DNA of 64,000 nucleotides from Azotimanducus sp963663145 (GCA_963663145.1 OY760134.1:2480001-2544000); one strand, 5' to 3'. Shown: positions 53,150 through 63,959, counted from the stretch's first letter. Program-made: numbers and translations. Notes: generated by a model not told the origin, from the letters alone.

Positions 53150-53863
53150 TTACATCGAGAGGGTTGAAAGGTCGATGGCGAGGCCCGGCCCGAAGGTCGA
53201 AGAAAGCGTGAGTTTCTTGAGGTACACACCTTTCGCCGCCGCCGGTTTGGCGCGCTTTAAGTCGGACAGGAGCGCTTCCACGTTTTCCTTGACCTTCTCC
53301 GGTTCAAAGCCGACCTTGCCAACCGTGCCGTGGATGATGCCGCCGCGATCAGTGCGAAATCGGAGTTGTCCCGACTTGGCATCGCGAACCGCGCTGGCCA
53401 GATCGTCGGTGACCGTTCCCGACTTGGGATTTGGCATCAGACCCCGCGGCCCAAGAATACGCGCCAAAGGGCTGACGGTCTTCATCGCCGCGCGTGATGC
53501 GATGACCGTATCGAAATCAAGCTCCCCGCCCTTGATCCGCTCGGCCAGATCATCGAGACCCACGACATCGGCACCGGCCGCGCGCGCCGCCTCGGCCTCA
53601 TCGTCACCGGCAAATACGGCCACGCGCACCAATTTGCCATTGCCGTGCGGCAGCGTCGTTGCGCCGCGCACGTTCTGGTCCGAGCGGCGCGGGTTGACAC
53701 CCAGGTTGACCGACACGTCCAAGGATTCTTCAAACGGGTTTTCATTCTTTGAATCTCGATTGGGACTGAGTTCGCGCAACAATTGCATCGCTTCGTCGAC
53801 GCTGTATGCACGCGTCGCATCCACCAGCTCGCGGGTCTTCTTTTGACGCTTGGTTAGCTTCAT
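53150..53863 (-). CDS. rplA: 50S ribosomal protein L1
   Basis: A 237-residue L1; ATG 53863 (MKLTKRQKKTRELVDATRAY) is the family start. ARILGPRGLMPNPKSGTVTD is the highly conserved RNA-binding signature. L1 forms the stalk at the E site and in many bacteria represses its own rplK-rplA message. Stop to rplJ start is 16 bp. Confidence 0.96.
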   Translation of the reverse strand: MKLTKRQKKTRELVDATRAYSVDEAMQLLRELSPNRDSKNENPFEESLDVSVNLGVNPRRSDQNVRGATTLPHGNGKLVRVAVFAGDDEAEAARAAGADVVGLDDLAERIKGGELDFDTVIASRAAMKTVSPLARILGPRGLMPNPKSGTVTDDLASAVRDAKSGQLRFRTDRGGIIHGTVGKVGFEPEKVKENVEALLSDLKRAKPAAAKGVYLKKLTLSSTFGPGLAIDLSTLSM

Positions 53864-53906
53864 GTTTCCGTCTCGCATCTCTCGTAGGCGTTCAGACTGT
53901 TCAGAT

Positions 53907-54332
53907 TCACGAACTGACTTCGATACCCATACTGCGAGCCGTGCCCGCAATGGTGTTGAAAGCCGCCTCATCGCTGGCGGCGTTCAGATCGTTTTTCTTC
54001 ATCGCGATGATTTCTTCGATCTGCTTGCGGGTCACCTTGCCGACCTTGTCCGTGTTTGGTGTCGAAGAACCCTTCTCGATGCCCGCGGCCTTTCGCAGCA
54101 ACACGGCTGCTGGCGGGGACTTGACGACAAAATCAAACTTGCGGTCCGCATAGACGCTGATGACTACCGGCACCGGCAGATTGCGCTCTAGGTGCCCGGT
54201 TGCCGAATTGAATCGGCTGCAAAAATCTTGGATATTGAGGCCGTGTTGTCCGAGTGCGGGGCCAATGGGCGGAGCAGGATTCGCAGCCCCTGCGGGCACC
54301 TGCAACTTGATGTATCCGGTGATATCAGCCAC
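53907..54332 (-). CDS. rplK: 50S ribosomal protein L11
   Basis: A 141-residue L11 starting at GTG 54332 (VADITGYIKLQVPAGAANPA), with GGAGA about 9 nt upstream. PPIGPALGQHGLNIQDFC and KVGKVTRKQIEEIIAMKKND are typical. It binds the GTPase centre of 23S rRNA and activates RelA-dependent signalling on stalled ribosomes. It follows nusG after 41 bp. Confidence 0.96.
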   Translation of the reverse strand: MADITGYIKLQVPAGAANPAPPIGPALGQHGLNIQDFCSRFNSATGHLERNLPVPVVISVYADRKFDFVVKSPPAAVLLRKAAGIEKGSSTPNTDKVGKVTRKQIEEIIAMKKNDLNAASDEAAFNTIAGTARSMGIEVSS

Positions 54333-54373
54333 TGCGTTATTCTCCGTTCGTAGTCTGGCGCGAAACCTGCGCC

Positions 54374-54952
54374 TCAACCTTTCTCCACCTGAGTGAACTC
54401 AAGTTCTACCGGCGTTGACCTTCCAAAGATGGTCACCGCCACCTTGAGTTTATTGTTCTCATAGTCCACGGTTTCAACGACGCCACTGAAGTCATTGAAT
54501 GGGCCTTCCGTGACGCGCACGATTTCTCCGGGTTCGTAGATAATCTTGGGTCGCGCCTTGTCGCCGCGACCAGCTTCGACCCCAGCGAGAATCGATTCTG
54601 CTTCCGCGGATGTCAGCGGCGTCGGATCGTCCGCCTTACCGCCGATGAAGCCAAGCACTCTTGGCGTGTTCTTGACCAGATGCCAGGTGTGGTCGTTCAG
54701 AATCATCTCCACCAGCACATAACCAGGAAAGAACTTGCGCTCGCTGCGACGCTTCTGACCGCCTCGCATCTCCACGACTTCTTCCACCGGCACCAGCACC
54801 TGACCAAAGCAACCGGCATTGCTCGACTCGCGAATTCGCTCCTCGAGTGCGCGTTTCACCGCCTTCTCATATCCCGAATAGGCTTGCACGACATACCAGC
54901 GCATGGCCTGTGCCTTGAGGTTGGCTGTTTGACTTTCGGTCGTTGTTTCCAT
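54374..54952 (-). CDS. nusG: Transcription elongation/termination factor NusG
   Basis: A 192-residue NusG. ATG 54952 (METTTESQTANLKAQAM) is preferred over a TTG at 54982 that would overlap secE. The NGN domain has RWYVVQAYSGYEKAVKRALE and ERKFFPGYVLVEMILNDHTW, and the KOW domain YEPGEIVRVTEGPFNDFSG ends FGRSTPVELEFTQVEKG. It links RNA polymerase to Rho or ribosomal S10. secE ends 22 bp upstream. Confidence 0.95.
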   Translation of the reverse strand: METTTESQTANLKAQAMRWYVVQAYSGYEKAVKRALEERIRESSNAGCFGQVLVPVEEVVEMRGGQKRRSERKFFPGYVLVEMILNDHTWHLVKNTPRVLGFIGGKADDPTPLTSAEAESILAGVEAGRGDKARPKIIYEPGEIVRVTEGPFNDFSGVVETVDYENNKLKVAVTIFGRSTPVELEFTQVEKG

Positions 54953-54974
54953 ACTGCTTACGCTTGTTCGCACC

Positions 54975-55337
54975 TCATCCAATGACCGTTGAAACCAACC
55001 AACTTAAGAGCGAATCCAGACCCCAGAGAATGATCGCGAAAATGATCACCAGCAAAATCACTATGAAGGTGGTCTGCGTGGTCTCTTGGCGAGTCGGCCA
55101 GACGACGCGACGAATTTCCCCTCTCGCCTCCTTGAGCAAGGCGAACACCGCCGCGCCCTTTTCGGTTTGCGAGGCGATCAGCAATGCGACCAAGGCAAGC
55201 CCAACAATGGCCAACACCCGATTGAGCAAGGATTGCTCGCCCAAGTACCAGTTGCCGAAGATGGCGGCAGCCACCAAGGCGAACACCAGCAGCCACTTGA
55301 GAAAGTCCAGTGCGGATGTGCGAGATTGCGTGTTCAT
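54975..55337 (-). CDS. secE: Preprotein translocase subunit SecE
   Basis: A 120-residue SecE with three predicted membrane helices (FLKWLLVFALVAAAIFGNWY; VLAIVGLALVALLIAS; TTFIVILLVIIFAIILWGLD), the three-helix form known from gammaproteobacteria. The conserved amphipathic segment EARGEIRRVVWPTRQET precedes the last helix. It stabilises SecY in the translocon. It lies between tRNA-Trp and nusG, as in E. coli. Confidence 0.95.
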   Translation of the reverse strand: MNTQSRTSALDFLKWLLVFALVAAAIFGNWYLGEQSLLNRVLAIVGLALVALLIASQTEKGAAVFALLKEARGEIRRVVWPTRQETTQTTFIVILLVIIFAIILWGLDSLLSWLVSTVIG

Positions 55338-55448
55338 ATCTGACTTGTGGCGAAGGCTTCCTGTATGTGGGCTGAGAACGTGCGAGGGATGCGGCGCTCA
55401 TTCCTGTTGATTCTCGATTAGCTGTCGATTGATTGTCGATTGGAAAAC

Positions 55449-55524
55449 TGGCAGGTCAGGAGGGGATCGAACCCCCAACCTGCGGTTTTGGAGACCGCTG
55501 CTCTACCAATTGAGCTACTGACCC
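55449..55524 (-). tRNA. trnW: tRNA-Trp (CCA anticodon)
   Basis: A 76-nt cloverleaf read on the minus strand, with acceptor GGGTCAG paired to CTGACCT, D arm GCTCAATTGGTAGAGC, anticodon stem CGGTC and CCA anticodon, T arm GGGGGTTCGATCCCC and an encoded CCA end. It lies between tuf and secE, the usual proteobacterial place. Confidence 0.95.
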
Positions 55525-55613
55525 ATTCTTAGATACCAGTGTTGACTTCTCCATATCCTGCGTAGGAGTGGGTGCGCCTGCAAGGTGATTCAGGTGATTC
55601 AACCAAGAGATCT

Positions 55614-56804
<1,191 letters not shown>

Positions 56805-56920
56805 GGTGCCTGTTAACTCCTTGCTGTGGTGGCTCGAACGATCAAATGCGACCGAGTGCCAAGCGACACACGGTCTTGTACTTTGGTGGCCGCACCGTCT
56901 TGGCGGTAACACCGGCCCTT

Positions 56921-56996
<76 letters not shown>

Positions 56997-57069
56997 AACC
57001 CATTTCGCTGGCAGTTGGTCCTCATATCTTGTTCATCCAAGCCTTGGCCGCTGCATCGACGCTCTGCGC

Positions 57070-57143
<74 letters not shown>

Positions 57144-57197
57144 CAATACCCGCCAAAACCGCGAGGCTGCTCAACCTGAGCGACCCGCACCGTGGCT

Positions 57198-57225
57198 TTT
57201 TTCAAGGCGCTGCAACCTTGAAAAA
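57198..57225 (-). repeat. Hairpin between tRNA-Tyr and tRNA-Gly
   Basis: TTTTTCAAGG and CCTTGAAAAA form a perfect 10-bp stem with an 8-nt loop, in the 142-bp tRNA-Tyr to tRNA-Gly spacer. The U-rich arm is on the 5' side in both directions and no T-tract follows, so it does not look like a terminator. It may be an RNA-processing hairpin that helps release the tRNAs. Confidence 0.5.
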
Positions 57226-57285
57226 CCGCATGCTACAAGGTGCGAATCCTTGACTTTCTTCCTGATTTTCTACCCCAACCACCCG

Positions 57286-57370
57286 TGGTGCAGGGGGTAG
57301 GATTCGAACCTACGAAGGCAGTGCCGTCAGATTTACAGTCTGATCCCTTTGGCCGCTCGGGAACCCCTGC
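57286..57370 (-). tRNA. trnY: tRNA-Tyr (GTA anticodon)
   Basis: 85 nt on the minus strand with the long class II variable arm. Acceptor GCAGGGG/CCCCTGC, anticodon stem CAGACT with GTA anticodon, T arm GTAGGTTCGAATCCTAC, and encoded CCA. It is the first gene of the tRNA-tuf transcript. Confidence 0.95.
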
Positions 57371-57385
57371 AAGCAAAAGAGGCGA

Positions 57386-57415
57386 ATTATCTCGCTAGAT
57401 GAAGATTGCTGTCAA
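57386..57415 (-). promoter_or_regulatory. Sigma-70 promoter of the tRNA-tuf-secE transcript
   Basis: On the minus strand, TTGACA (57415-57410) and GATAAT (57391-57386) are separated by 18 bp, about 15 bp before tRNA-Tyr. The following TCGCC is GC-rich, as in discriminators of stringently controlled stable-RNA promoters. A perfect -35 and near-perfect -10 suit a very strong promoter. Confidence 0.75.
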
Positions 57416-57527
57416 GCCAATCCTGATCTCCAATCCTCATCTATGACAAATCACAAATGGTGCCGGGCGAGCATATTGGCTATGCTTAGCTGCCGAAGTA
57501 TTCAAGCAAGTTTCTCGACCCAGCCCG

Positions 57528-58937
57528 ATGAAGAACTGGACACTCGAACAGCTGGTCGATACCGACCGAGATCACCTGCTTCATCCGTTTTCCGAGCTCG
57601 GATCTGCTCCGCGCGCGGCTTCGCGTTTCTTTTCAAACGGAGAAGGTGTTTGGGTGTACGACCATCAAGGCAAGAGGTACCTCGATGGCGTTGGCGGACT
57701 CTGGTGCGTCAACATCGGCTACGGAAGGCGTGAAATGGTCGAAGCGATCGCCGATCAGGCCGCAAAGCTGCCCTACTACAACACCTTCACCGACATGTCT
57801 TCGGAACCGGCCGCGCGCTTGGCGCGGAAACTCGGGCAATTGACACCGCACGGCCTAGATCAGGTGTTCTTCACTACCGGAGGCTCGACAGCCGTAGATT
57901 CGGCAATACGTTTGGCGCACTTCTACTTCCAAGTTCAAGGACGAACCTCTAAGCGGATTGTGCTTGCGCGCGAGAATGCCTACCACGGCAGTACTTTTCT
58001 CGGCGCTTCCATATCCGGCATCAAGAAGAATTACACGGGCTTCCATCACTTGGCGGAAGGCGATGCGCGTTTGGTTCACCACCTGTCCTGTCCGAATCTC
58101 TATAGGGCGCCCATGGATGTCGATGAAGAGACCTATACGGCGCTGCTCATTGAAGAGCTTGAGCACAGCATCGAAACGCTTGGCGCGGAAAATATCGCCT
58201 GTTTCGTGGCTGAACTCATCATGGGTGCAGGTGGCGTGTTGATGCCGCCCAAGGGGTATCATCAGGCCGCACAACAGGTGTGCCGTCGCAATGACATACT
58301 CTACGTATGTGACGAGGTGGTCACCGGCTTTGGACGTGTCGGCTGGATGTTTGCCTGCCAAGAGGCATTCAATACGGTGCCCGACATTATCGTGTGTGCC
58401 AAAGGGATTTCTTCGGCCTACATTCCCCTTGGCGCGGTCATATTCTCCCGTCATATCCGTGATGCACTTCACGGCACTGGTAACGAGACCAATGTTTTTT
58501 CCCACGGCTTCACTTACTCGGGCCATCCGGTCGCCTGTGCCGCCGGCCTCAAGAACATCGAGATCTTGGAGCGCGAGGCCCTGTGCGAGAATGTTCGCGG
58601 TCTGGGACAGCATTTCGTCGATTCGCTTTCGACCCTGAGCGCGCTCGAAATTGTCGGAGATGTGCGCGGCTGCGGATTCATGCACGGCATCGAATTTACG
58701 TCCAATAAGCGAACAAAAGAGGACTTCCCGGCTGCGGCGGGGATCGGGAAGCGCGTGGCTCGCGCAGCCTATAACCGCGGCGTGATCGCACGCAATGTGG
58801 ACGACTGCATCATCCTGTCGCCACCCTTGGTGATGAATGGCCAGCAAATCGACTTGCTCACGGAAGTGCTCCACGAGGCTATTCGCGAGGCGACTGAAGA
58901 AATACAACGAGAAGGCTGGTTGACCAGGAAGCGATAA
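57528..58937 (+). CDS. Class III PLP-dependent aminotransferase
   Basis: A 469-residue omega-amine:oxoacid transaminase. The PLP Lys292 is in VCAKGISSAYIPLGAVIF, with the cofactor Asp in YVCDEVVTGFGRVGWMFACQ. FTTGGSTAVDSAIRLAHFYF and HGFTYSGHPVACAAGLKNIE are typical. Relatives use putrescine, beta-alanine or other omega-amino compounds. It is 4 bp upstream of an M20 amidohydrolase, so the two are co-transcribed. Start ATG 57528; it is divergent from the tRNA-tuf operon. Confidence 0.92.
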   Translation: MKNWTLEQLVDTDRDHLLHPFSELGSAPRAASRFFSNGEGVWVYDHQGKRYLDGVGGLWCVNIGYGRREMVEAIADQAAKLPYYNTFTDMSSEPAARLARKLGQLTPHGLDQVFFTTGGSTAVDSAIRLAHFYFQVQGRTSKRIVLARENAYHGSTFLGASISGIKKNYTGFHHLAEGDARLVHHLSCPNLYRAPMDVDEETYTALLIEELEHSIETLGAENIACFVAELIMGAGGVLMPPKGYHQAAQQVCRRNDILYVCDEVVTGFGRVGWMFACQEAFNTVPDIIVCAKGISSAYIPLGAVIFSRHIRDALHGTGNETNVFSHGFTYSGHPVACAAGLKNIEILEREALCENVRGLGQHFVDSLSTLSALEIVGDVRGCGFMHGIEFTSNKRTKEDFPAAAGIGKRVARAAYNRGVIARNVDDCIILSPPLVMNGQQIDLLTEVLHEAIREATEEIQREGWLTRKR

Positions 58938-58941
58938 GGCA

Positions 58942-60177
58942 ATGATTGAAGACATTCGAGTTGATGGCGACCGCCTTTGGTCACGCCTCATGGAAATGGC
59001 ACACATCGGCGCCACCAAGAATGGTGGTGTCTGTCGATTGGCGCTCACCGATCTCGATCAGGAGGGGCGAGCCTTGTTTTGCGGTTGGGCGAGGAAGGCC
59101 GGGTGCGCAATCCAAGTGGATGCGATTGGCAACATATTCGCGCGCCGAGCTGGCTTGGACGATTCGGCGAGCGCGGTCGCTGCGGGCAGCCACCTGGATA
59201 CGCAGCCAAGCGGCGGAAAATTTGACGGTGCGCTCGGTGTGCTGGCTTCGCTTGAGGTGATTGACACCCTGAACGACCATGGCGTGCGCACACGCGCGCC
59301 GATCGAGTCAGTTGTCTGGACCAATGAGGAGGGGGCGCGATTCGGTCCGGCAATGCTCGGGTCGGGCGTCTATGCCGGTGCCTTTGATCTGGCGTTCGCC
59401 TATGATCGGCGGGACAAGGACGATATTGCGCTCGGTGATGAATTGACGCGCATCGGTTATGTCGGAGCGGTTGAACCAGGGGCACACGAACTTGCCGCCC
59501 ACTTCGAACTGCACATCGAACAGGGGCCTATCTTGGAGAGAAACGCTCAGGACGTGGGTGTTGTCACCGGCGTGAACGGCATCATGTGGTTCGATATGGA
59601 AGTGCAAGGATTCGAAACGCATGCGGGTCCGACGCCAATGGCCATGCGCCGCGACCCAGTGCCTATTCTTGCGGAGATCGTCCCGAAAATTTACCAGGTT
59701 GCCGCGAGCGAGGGCGATGATTCGCGCTGCACCATAGGTGTGATACGGACCCATCCGGGTTCGCCGAATACGGTACCCGCGAGCGTGACCTTCACAATCG
59801 ACGTTCGACATCCCGAGAAACGCGCCCTCGAACGCATGGACGCGACGCTACGCAGCTTAGCCGGACAATATGACAAAGGCCGATGTCCCGTTTCCCTTAA
59901 GAGGACTTGGTACTCGCCGCCGGTCAAATTTGCCGACGCCTGCATACAAGCCGTTGCCGAGGCCGCAGCGCATTGCCGATACGACTCGCAGCCAATTTCG
60001 AGCGGTGCCGGCCACGATTCGGTCTACCTTTCGCGCGTGGTACCTACCGGTATGATCTTCGTACCCTGCCGCGACGGCTTAAGTCACAACGAACTTGAGC
60101 ACATCTCCTCGGAGCAAGCCACCATAGGCGCCAATGTGCTGCTCCACGCAGTGCTGAAGAGCGCCGGCATCGGCTGA
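58942..60177 (+). CDS. M20-family Zn amidohydrolase (N-carbamoyl-amino acid / allantoate hydrolase type)
   Basis: A 411-residue dinuclear metal hydrolase that removes carbamoyl or ureido groups. Metal ligands are visible in AAGSHLDTQPSGGKFDGALG (His, Asp), VVWTNEEGARFG (Glu pair), HFELHIEQGPIL (His) and GLSHNELEHISSE (His). These match beta-ureidopropionase, L-carbamoylase and allantoate amidohydrolase. The true substrate is unknown. It sits between a class III aminotransferase and a TonB receptor/agmatine deiminase pair, hinting at carbamoyl-amine breakdown. Confidence 0.9.
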   Translation: MIEDIRVDGDRLWSRLMEMAHIGATKNGGVCRLALTDLDQEGRALFCGWARKAGCAIQVDAIGNIFARRAGLDDSASAVAAGSHLDTQPSGGKFDGALGVLASLEVIDTLNDHGVRTRAPIESVVWTNEEGARFGPAMLGSGVYAGAFDLAFAYDRRDKDDIALGDELTRIGYVGAVEPGAHELAAHFELHIEQGPILERNAQDVGVVTGVNGIMWFDMEVQGFETHAGPTPMAMRRDPVPILAEIVPKIYQVAASEGDDSRCTIGVIRTHPGSPNTVPASVTFTIDVRHPEKRALERMDATLRSLAGQYDKGRCPVSLKRTWYSPPVKFADACIQAVAEAAAHCRYDSQPISSGAGHDSVYLSRVVPTGMIFVPCRDGLSHNELEHISSEQATIGANVLLHAVLKSAGIG

Positions 60178-60358
60178 ATATCCTTGCTGAAACGGATTCG
60201 CCTGAAAGCCCCCTTGCCTGAAAGTCCTGCGCATACCAAGTCGCGAAATGCGCACGCGCCAAAACGATCCCTATGACATTCGTTCAATGGACGCATGCCT
60301 TAGGAATTTACTATAACTCCACATCATCGGTAAACGCATAATTGCGATGGAGAGCACC

Positions 60359-62647
60359 ATGAACTCTTTCCTGAGAATATCCTGTGCGCTGCTTGTCTCG
60401 CTGACAGTCATCCCCTCACACTTGTCGGCGCAAGCCATTGAGGAAATCCTGGTCACCGCTCAGAAACGTGTGCAGAACGCACAGGAGGTGCCAATCTCGA
60501 TGACTTCGTTGAGCGGTACGGACATTGACGAACTCAATTGGTCCAGCCCGGCGGACATTCAGTTTCAGACGCCCGGCTTGATCGTCTCCTATTCGTCAAC
60601 CAACGCCATACCCAATTTTGTACTCAGAGGCATTGGCCTCAACGACTTCACGGCGATCCAGAGCTCGCCGGTCGCCATCCATGTCGACGATGTCTTTTAC
60701 GGCAACTCGACGCTTTTGAACTTTCAATTGCACGATATTGATCGAGTCGAAGTACTGAAAGGACCGCAAGGAACACTCTATGGCCGCAATACCACGGGCG
60801 GGTCCATTAATTTCTTCTCTGCCCGCCCCTCTCAGGAGTTCGAGGCTCAAGCTGAAATCGGCTTGGCCAACTACGAATCAACCAGCATACAAGGATATGT
60901 TTCCGGCCCCCTTTCCGATACTGTTTCGGCGCGACTTTCGGCGGTCGTCGACAACCGTGACGGGGGCCCGTTCAAGCATCCCACCTTGGGAGAGATAGGC
61001 AGCGGAGATAAGTTTGCCTACCGAGCACAAGTGCTTTGGGATGTGTCGGACCTGTTGAGCGCCCACGTCCTGGTGTTCGGTGGTGAGGATGATTCCGAAG
61101 GCAATCAGTATCAGGGCCTTCCAACCTACACCAACGACGCCACCTTCGGTATTTGCGAAAGCATTTCGATGGGCGACAGCGCACCGAGTGCGAACTGCTC
61201 GTTCGATGGGTTCGGTGCCTTGCTCATTGATGATGGCGACCCCTACACCTTGCAAACAGGGGTCATCAACAGAGACGAAATCGATGCCTTTGGATCTGTG
61301 TTGATTCTCGACTACGACCTTCAATTCGCAACCCTGAAGTCGGTGACGGGTTACAACACCAGTGATCGAGTGTCCCAGGAGGATGCCGACGGCTCCACCG
61401 CACGCAATATCGATGTCGGATACGCGACGGATTTTGCGCAGTTCACCGAAGAGATAAAGCTGGCATCAAGCGGGGAAGATCCCTTGACTTGGACGCTCGG
61501 GATGTTCTATTCGACCGACTTTCTTGAGGCCATGCGCACTGAAACCGATCTCGCGGGACTCGATTTTGGTCGGCAGAATCACGCCTATGAACTCGAAACT
61601 GATTCATTCGCGGCATACCTGCACGGCGAATATGCGCTGAGCACCAATCTCACACTGATCGCGGGCGTGCGCTACACGGATGAGGAGCGGTCATTTACCG
61701 GCGGAACGATCAACGTAGAAGCCGGTGTCGGCCCGGATGTCCGCGGCAACTTCGTGCCTTCGCCGGCCCCGCGCCCCAATGGCAACTATGGCAATGCCGC
61801 CCTATTCGATTCCGCGTTCTTGGACAGTGCAATCAGCTTTCAGGAAGTCTCTTGGACCTTGGGCGCAAGCCGGTACGTGGGAGAGTCGTCCATGGTCTAC
61901 GCGAAGGTATCGAACGGCTTCAAGAGCGGCGGTTTTGTGGGCGACATTACCTTGCAGCCAATACTGCAAGAACCCTATGACGAAGAAACGCTCACCGCCT
62001 ACGAGGTTGGATTCAAGTTCGACTCCGCCAATGGTGCGCTTCGCTGGAACAGCGCGGCCTTTTACTATGACTACGAAGACGTGATCCTGGCGCTGTCAAT
62101 CACTGGAACAGGCGAAGCCGGTCTTGACTTCTTCCTCATCAACGAAAATGGCGCGGATGCCGAAGTCTACGGCTTGGAGTCGGAGATATGGTGGGCCCCG
62201 ACGGACAATTTGGACATCAAGCTCGGTGCGACTTGGCTTGACAGCGAACAACAGTCCATTCCCACCCGCCCGTTCGATGTTTCGGAGAGACTCGATGGCA
62301 ATCAGTTGCCTTACGCGCCCGATTTCAGCGCCAACGGTCTGGTTCGTTACGAAATGCGCATGAGCGCGGGCTTGAAACTGCGCGGTCAAGTCGACTTTAC
62401 GACTCGGTCTGAACATTGGGGCGAGTCCACCAATGTCGCCATCAGCGAAATAGAAGGCTATACACTGTGGAACGCGAGCCTTTCCTTAACCACTTCGGAC
62501 GAACGTTGGAGTGCCTCCTTGTGGTGCAAGAATCTTGCTGACGAGGAGTACCTACAGTACATCAACGACTTGCAGGGATTGGGCAGCATCCTGAGAACAC
62601 CAGGCATGCCTCGCACTTACGGCGTGAATATTGCCTTCTCTATGTGA
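60359..62647 (+). CDS. TonB-dependent outer-membrane receptor
   Basis: A 762-residue receptor; ATG 60359 is preferred over 60347 because GGAG lies 7 nt upstream. The signal peptide MNSFLRISCALLVSLTVIPS runs to about AQA. IEEILVTAQKRVQNAQEVPI begins the TonB-box and plug region, with DIDRVEVLKGPQGTLYGRNT as the classic plug motif. A beta-barrel fills the rest, ending TYGVNIAFSM. It takes up a scarce solute from outside. Gene order suggests a nitrogenous substrate, but this is inference. Confidence 0.93.
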   Translation: MNSFLRISCALLVSLTVIPSHLSAQAIEEILVTAQKRVQNAQEVPISMTSLSGTDIDELNWSSPADIQFQTPGLIVSYSSTNAIPNFVLRGIGLNDFTAIQSSPVAIHVDDVFYGNSTLLNFQLHDIDRVEVLKGPQGTLYGRNTTGGSINFFSARPSQEFEAQAEIGLANYESTSIQGYVSGPLSDTVSARLSAVVDNRDGGPFKHPTLGEIGSGDKFAYRAQVLWDVSDLLSAHVLVFGGEDDSEGNQYQGLPTYTNDATFGICESISMGDSAPSANCSFDGFGALLIDDGDPYTLQTGVINRDEIDAFGSVLILDYDLQFATLKSVTGYNTSDRVSQEDADGSTARNIDVGYATDFAQFTEEIKLASSGEDPLTWTLGMFYSTDFLEAMRTETDLAGLDFGRQNHAYELETDSFAAYLHGEYALSTNLTLIAGVRYTDEERSFTGGTINVEAGVGPDVRGNFVPSPAPRPNGNYGNAALFDSAFLDSAISFQEVSWTLGASRYVGESSMVYAKVSNGFKSGGFVGDITLQPILQEPYDEETLTAYEVGFKFDSANGALRWNSAAFYYDYEDVILALSITGTGEAGLDFFLINENGADAEVYGLESEIWWAPTDNLDIKLGATWLDSEQQSIPTRPFDVSERLDGNQLPYAPDFSANGLVRYEMRMSAGLKLRGQVDFTTRSEHWGESTNVAISEIEGYTLWNASLSLTTSDERWSASLWCKNLADEEYLQYINDLQGLGSILRTPGMPRTYGVNIAFSM

Positions 62648-62711
62648 AGACACCGACTAGGTTTGGCGCACCCAGACCGCGCGAAACCTTTGCAAAAGTC
62701 TTCACAGCGAC

Positions 62712-63959
62712 ATGGTCGATAATTTGCAGTTCAACCCCTACATCATGCCCGGAGAGTTTGAGCCACAAACTGGGGTTTGGCTTGGTTGGCCAACTTTTCA
62801 GTGGTTTCAGGACCCGACTTTGGACACTCGTCGGTCAATCGCCAGTATCGCAAAGACTCTGTCTGATCATGGGGTTCCCAGTTACATCATGTGCGGTGAT
62901 GCCGCCGGCATCTCCCGAGCACAGCATTGGCTGACCGCGAATGGCTTTACTATCTCTCCAATCATGCATTTTCTGAAGATCGATCAAGTCGATATTTGGA
63001 TTCGCGACTATGGTCCAACCTTTCTTGTCGATCGTACAAGCAGGAAAATGGCCATCGCATCATTTCGTCAGAACCAATGGGGCTATTCCACTGAGGAGGA
63101 TCCGGAATCTGAACGAATGAGCAATGTGCCAAAATCTGTCTTCGATTACTTGAAGATGGACAGCTTGCTCTCCACGAGTGTTGTCAGCGAGGGTGGTGAT
63201 CGAATTCAAAACGGGCAAGGCACCTTGTTGGTGAATCGCGCGGTAGAACTTCAGCGCAATCCAGATGCTTCGGTAGAGAGTCTAGAACTCGCATACAAGC
63301 AGACGCTTGGCGTGACCAATATCATATGGTTGAACGCGGGTGTGCGTGAGGACCTCCATTCGGATTGGGGGCCAATTCCCTATAGCGACCCTTCAGGCCA
63401 ACAGATCTTGCTCTATGGCCCCCAAACCACCGGCGGACACCTTGACGAATTCTGTAGATTCGTGTCCCCCAAACGTATTCTCCTTGCTCAGGTTTCCCCA
63501 CAGGAAGCCGCTTCGGACCCCATCGCCGCAGTCAACTACGCCCGCCTCGCAGATGCCTATCGCGTCCTCGTCAGTTCGCGAGACCAAGATGGTCAATCGT
63601 TTGAGATTATTCGAATTCCCGTCCCGAAGACTGCTTTTCGCGAGATACAGCCGGGCGAGCCCATGTATCACAATTTCTTGGAAAAGTTGTCCTATTCAGG
63701 AGACGCGCCTCCGTTCCCCACTGGAGACCCGGTGTACATCGTCCGGTCATCTAGTTACGCGAACTATCTGGTCACAAATGGACTCGTTGTCGCGCCAAGC
63801 TATGGGGATGAGGGAAAGGACTCAGAGGCGCTCAAGGTGTTAAGCAGTGCCTATCCGGGACGAGAAATCGTGCAAATTGATCCATCGCCGCTCAACTATG
63901 CTGGCGGAGGTATTCACTGTGCCACTCAACAACAGCCGTTGCCGAGTGCCGTTCACTAA
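62712..63959 (+). CDS. Agmatine deiminase/peptidylarginine deiminase family protein
   Basis: A 415-residue PAD_porph/agmatine deiminase fold. Catalytic landmarks: IWIRDYGPTFLVD, SEGGDRIQNGQGTLLVNRA, and the nucleophile Cys403 in GGGIHCATQQQP, all present. Agmatine deiminase makes N-carbamoylputrescine and ammonia from agmatine. With the amidohydrolase and aminotransferase upstream it could start a short route to putrescine and its aldehyde. No signal peptide is seen, so it is probably cytoplasmic. Start ATG 62712. Confidence 0.88.
   Translation: MVDNLQFNPYIMPGEFEPQTGVWLGWPTFQWFQDPTLDTRRSIASIAKTLSDHGVPSYIMCGDAAGISRAQHWLTANGFTISPIMHFLKIDQVDIWIRDYGPTFLVDRTSRKMAIASFRQNQWGYSTEEDPESERMSNVPKSVFDYLKMDSLLSTSVVSEGGDRIQNGQGTLLVNRAVELQRNPDASVESLELAYKQTLGVTNIIWLNAGVREDLHSDWGPIPYSDPSGQQILLYGPQTTGGHLDEFCRFVSPKRILLAQVSPQEAASDPIAAVNYARLADAYRVLVSSRDQDGQSFEIIRIPVPKTAFREIQPGEPMYHNFLEKLSYSGDAPPFPTGDPVYIVRSSSYANYLVTNGLVVAPSYGDEGKDSEALKVLSSAYPGREIVQIDPSPLNYAGGGIHCATQQQPLPSAVH

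Noticed and set aside
54953..54982. TTG start for nusG
   Set aside because: It would overlap secE; ATG at 54952 gives the normal NusG length.
55585..55600. Short tandem GGTGATTCA repeat after tuf
   Set aside because: Two copies of nine bases without further structure; probably chance.
57855..59048. 397-codon open frame on the minus strand
   Set aside because: Antisense to the aminotransferase and amidohydrolase, both of which have clear catalytic motifs.
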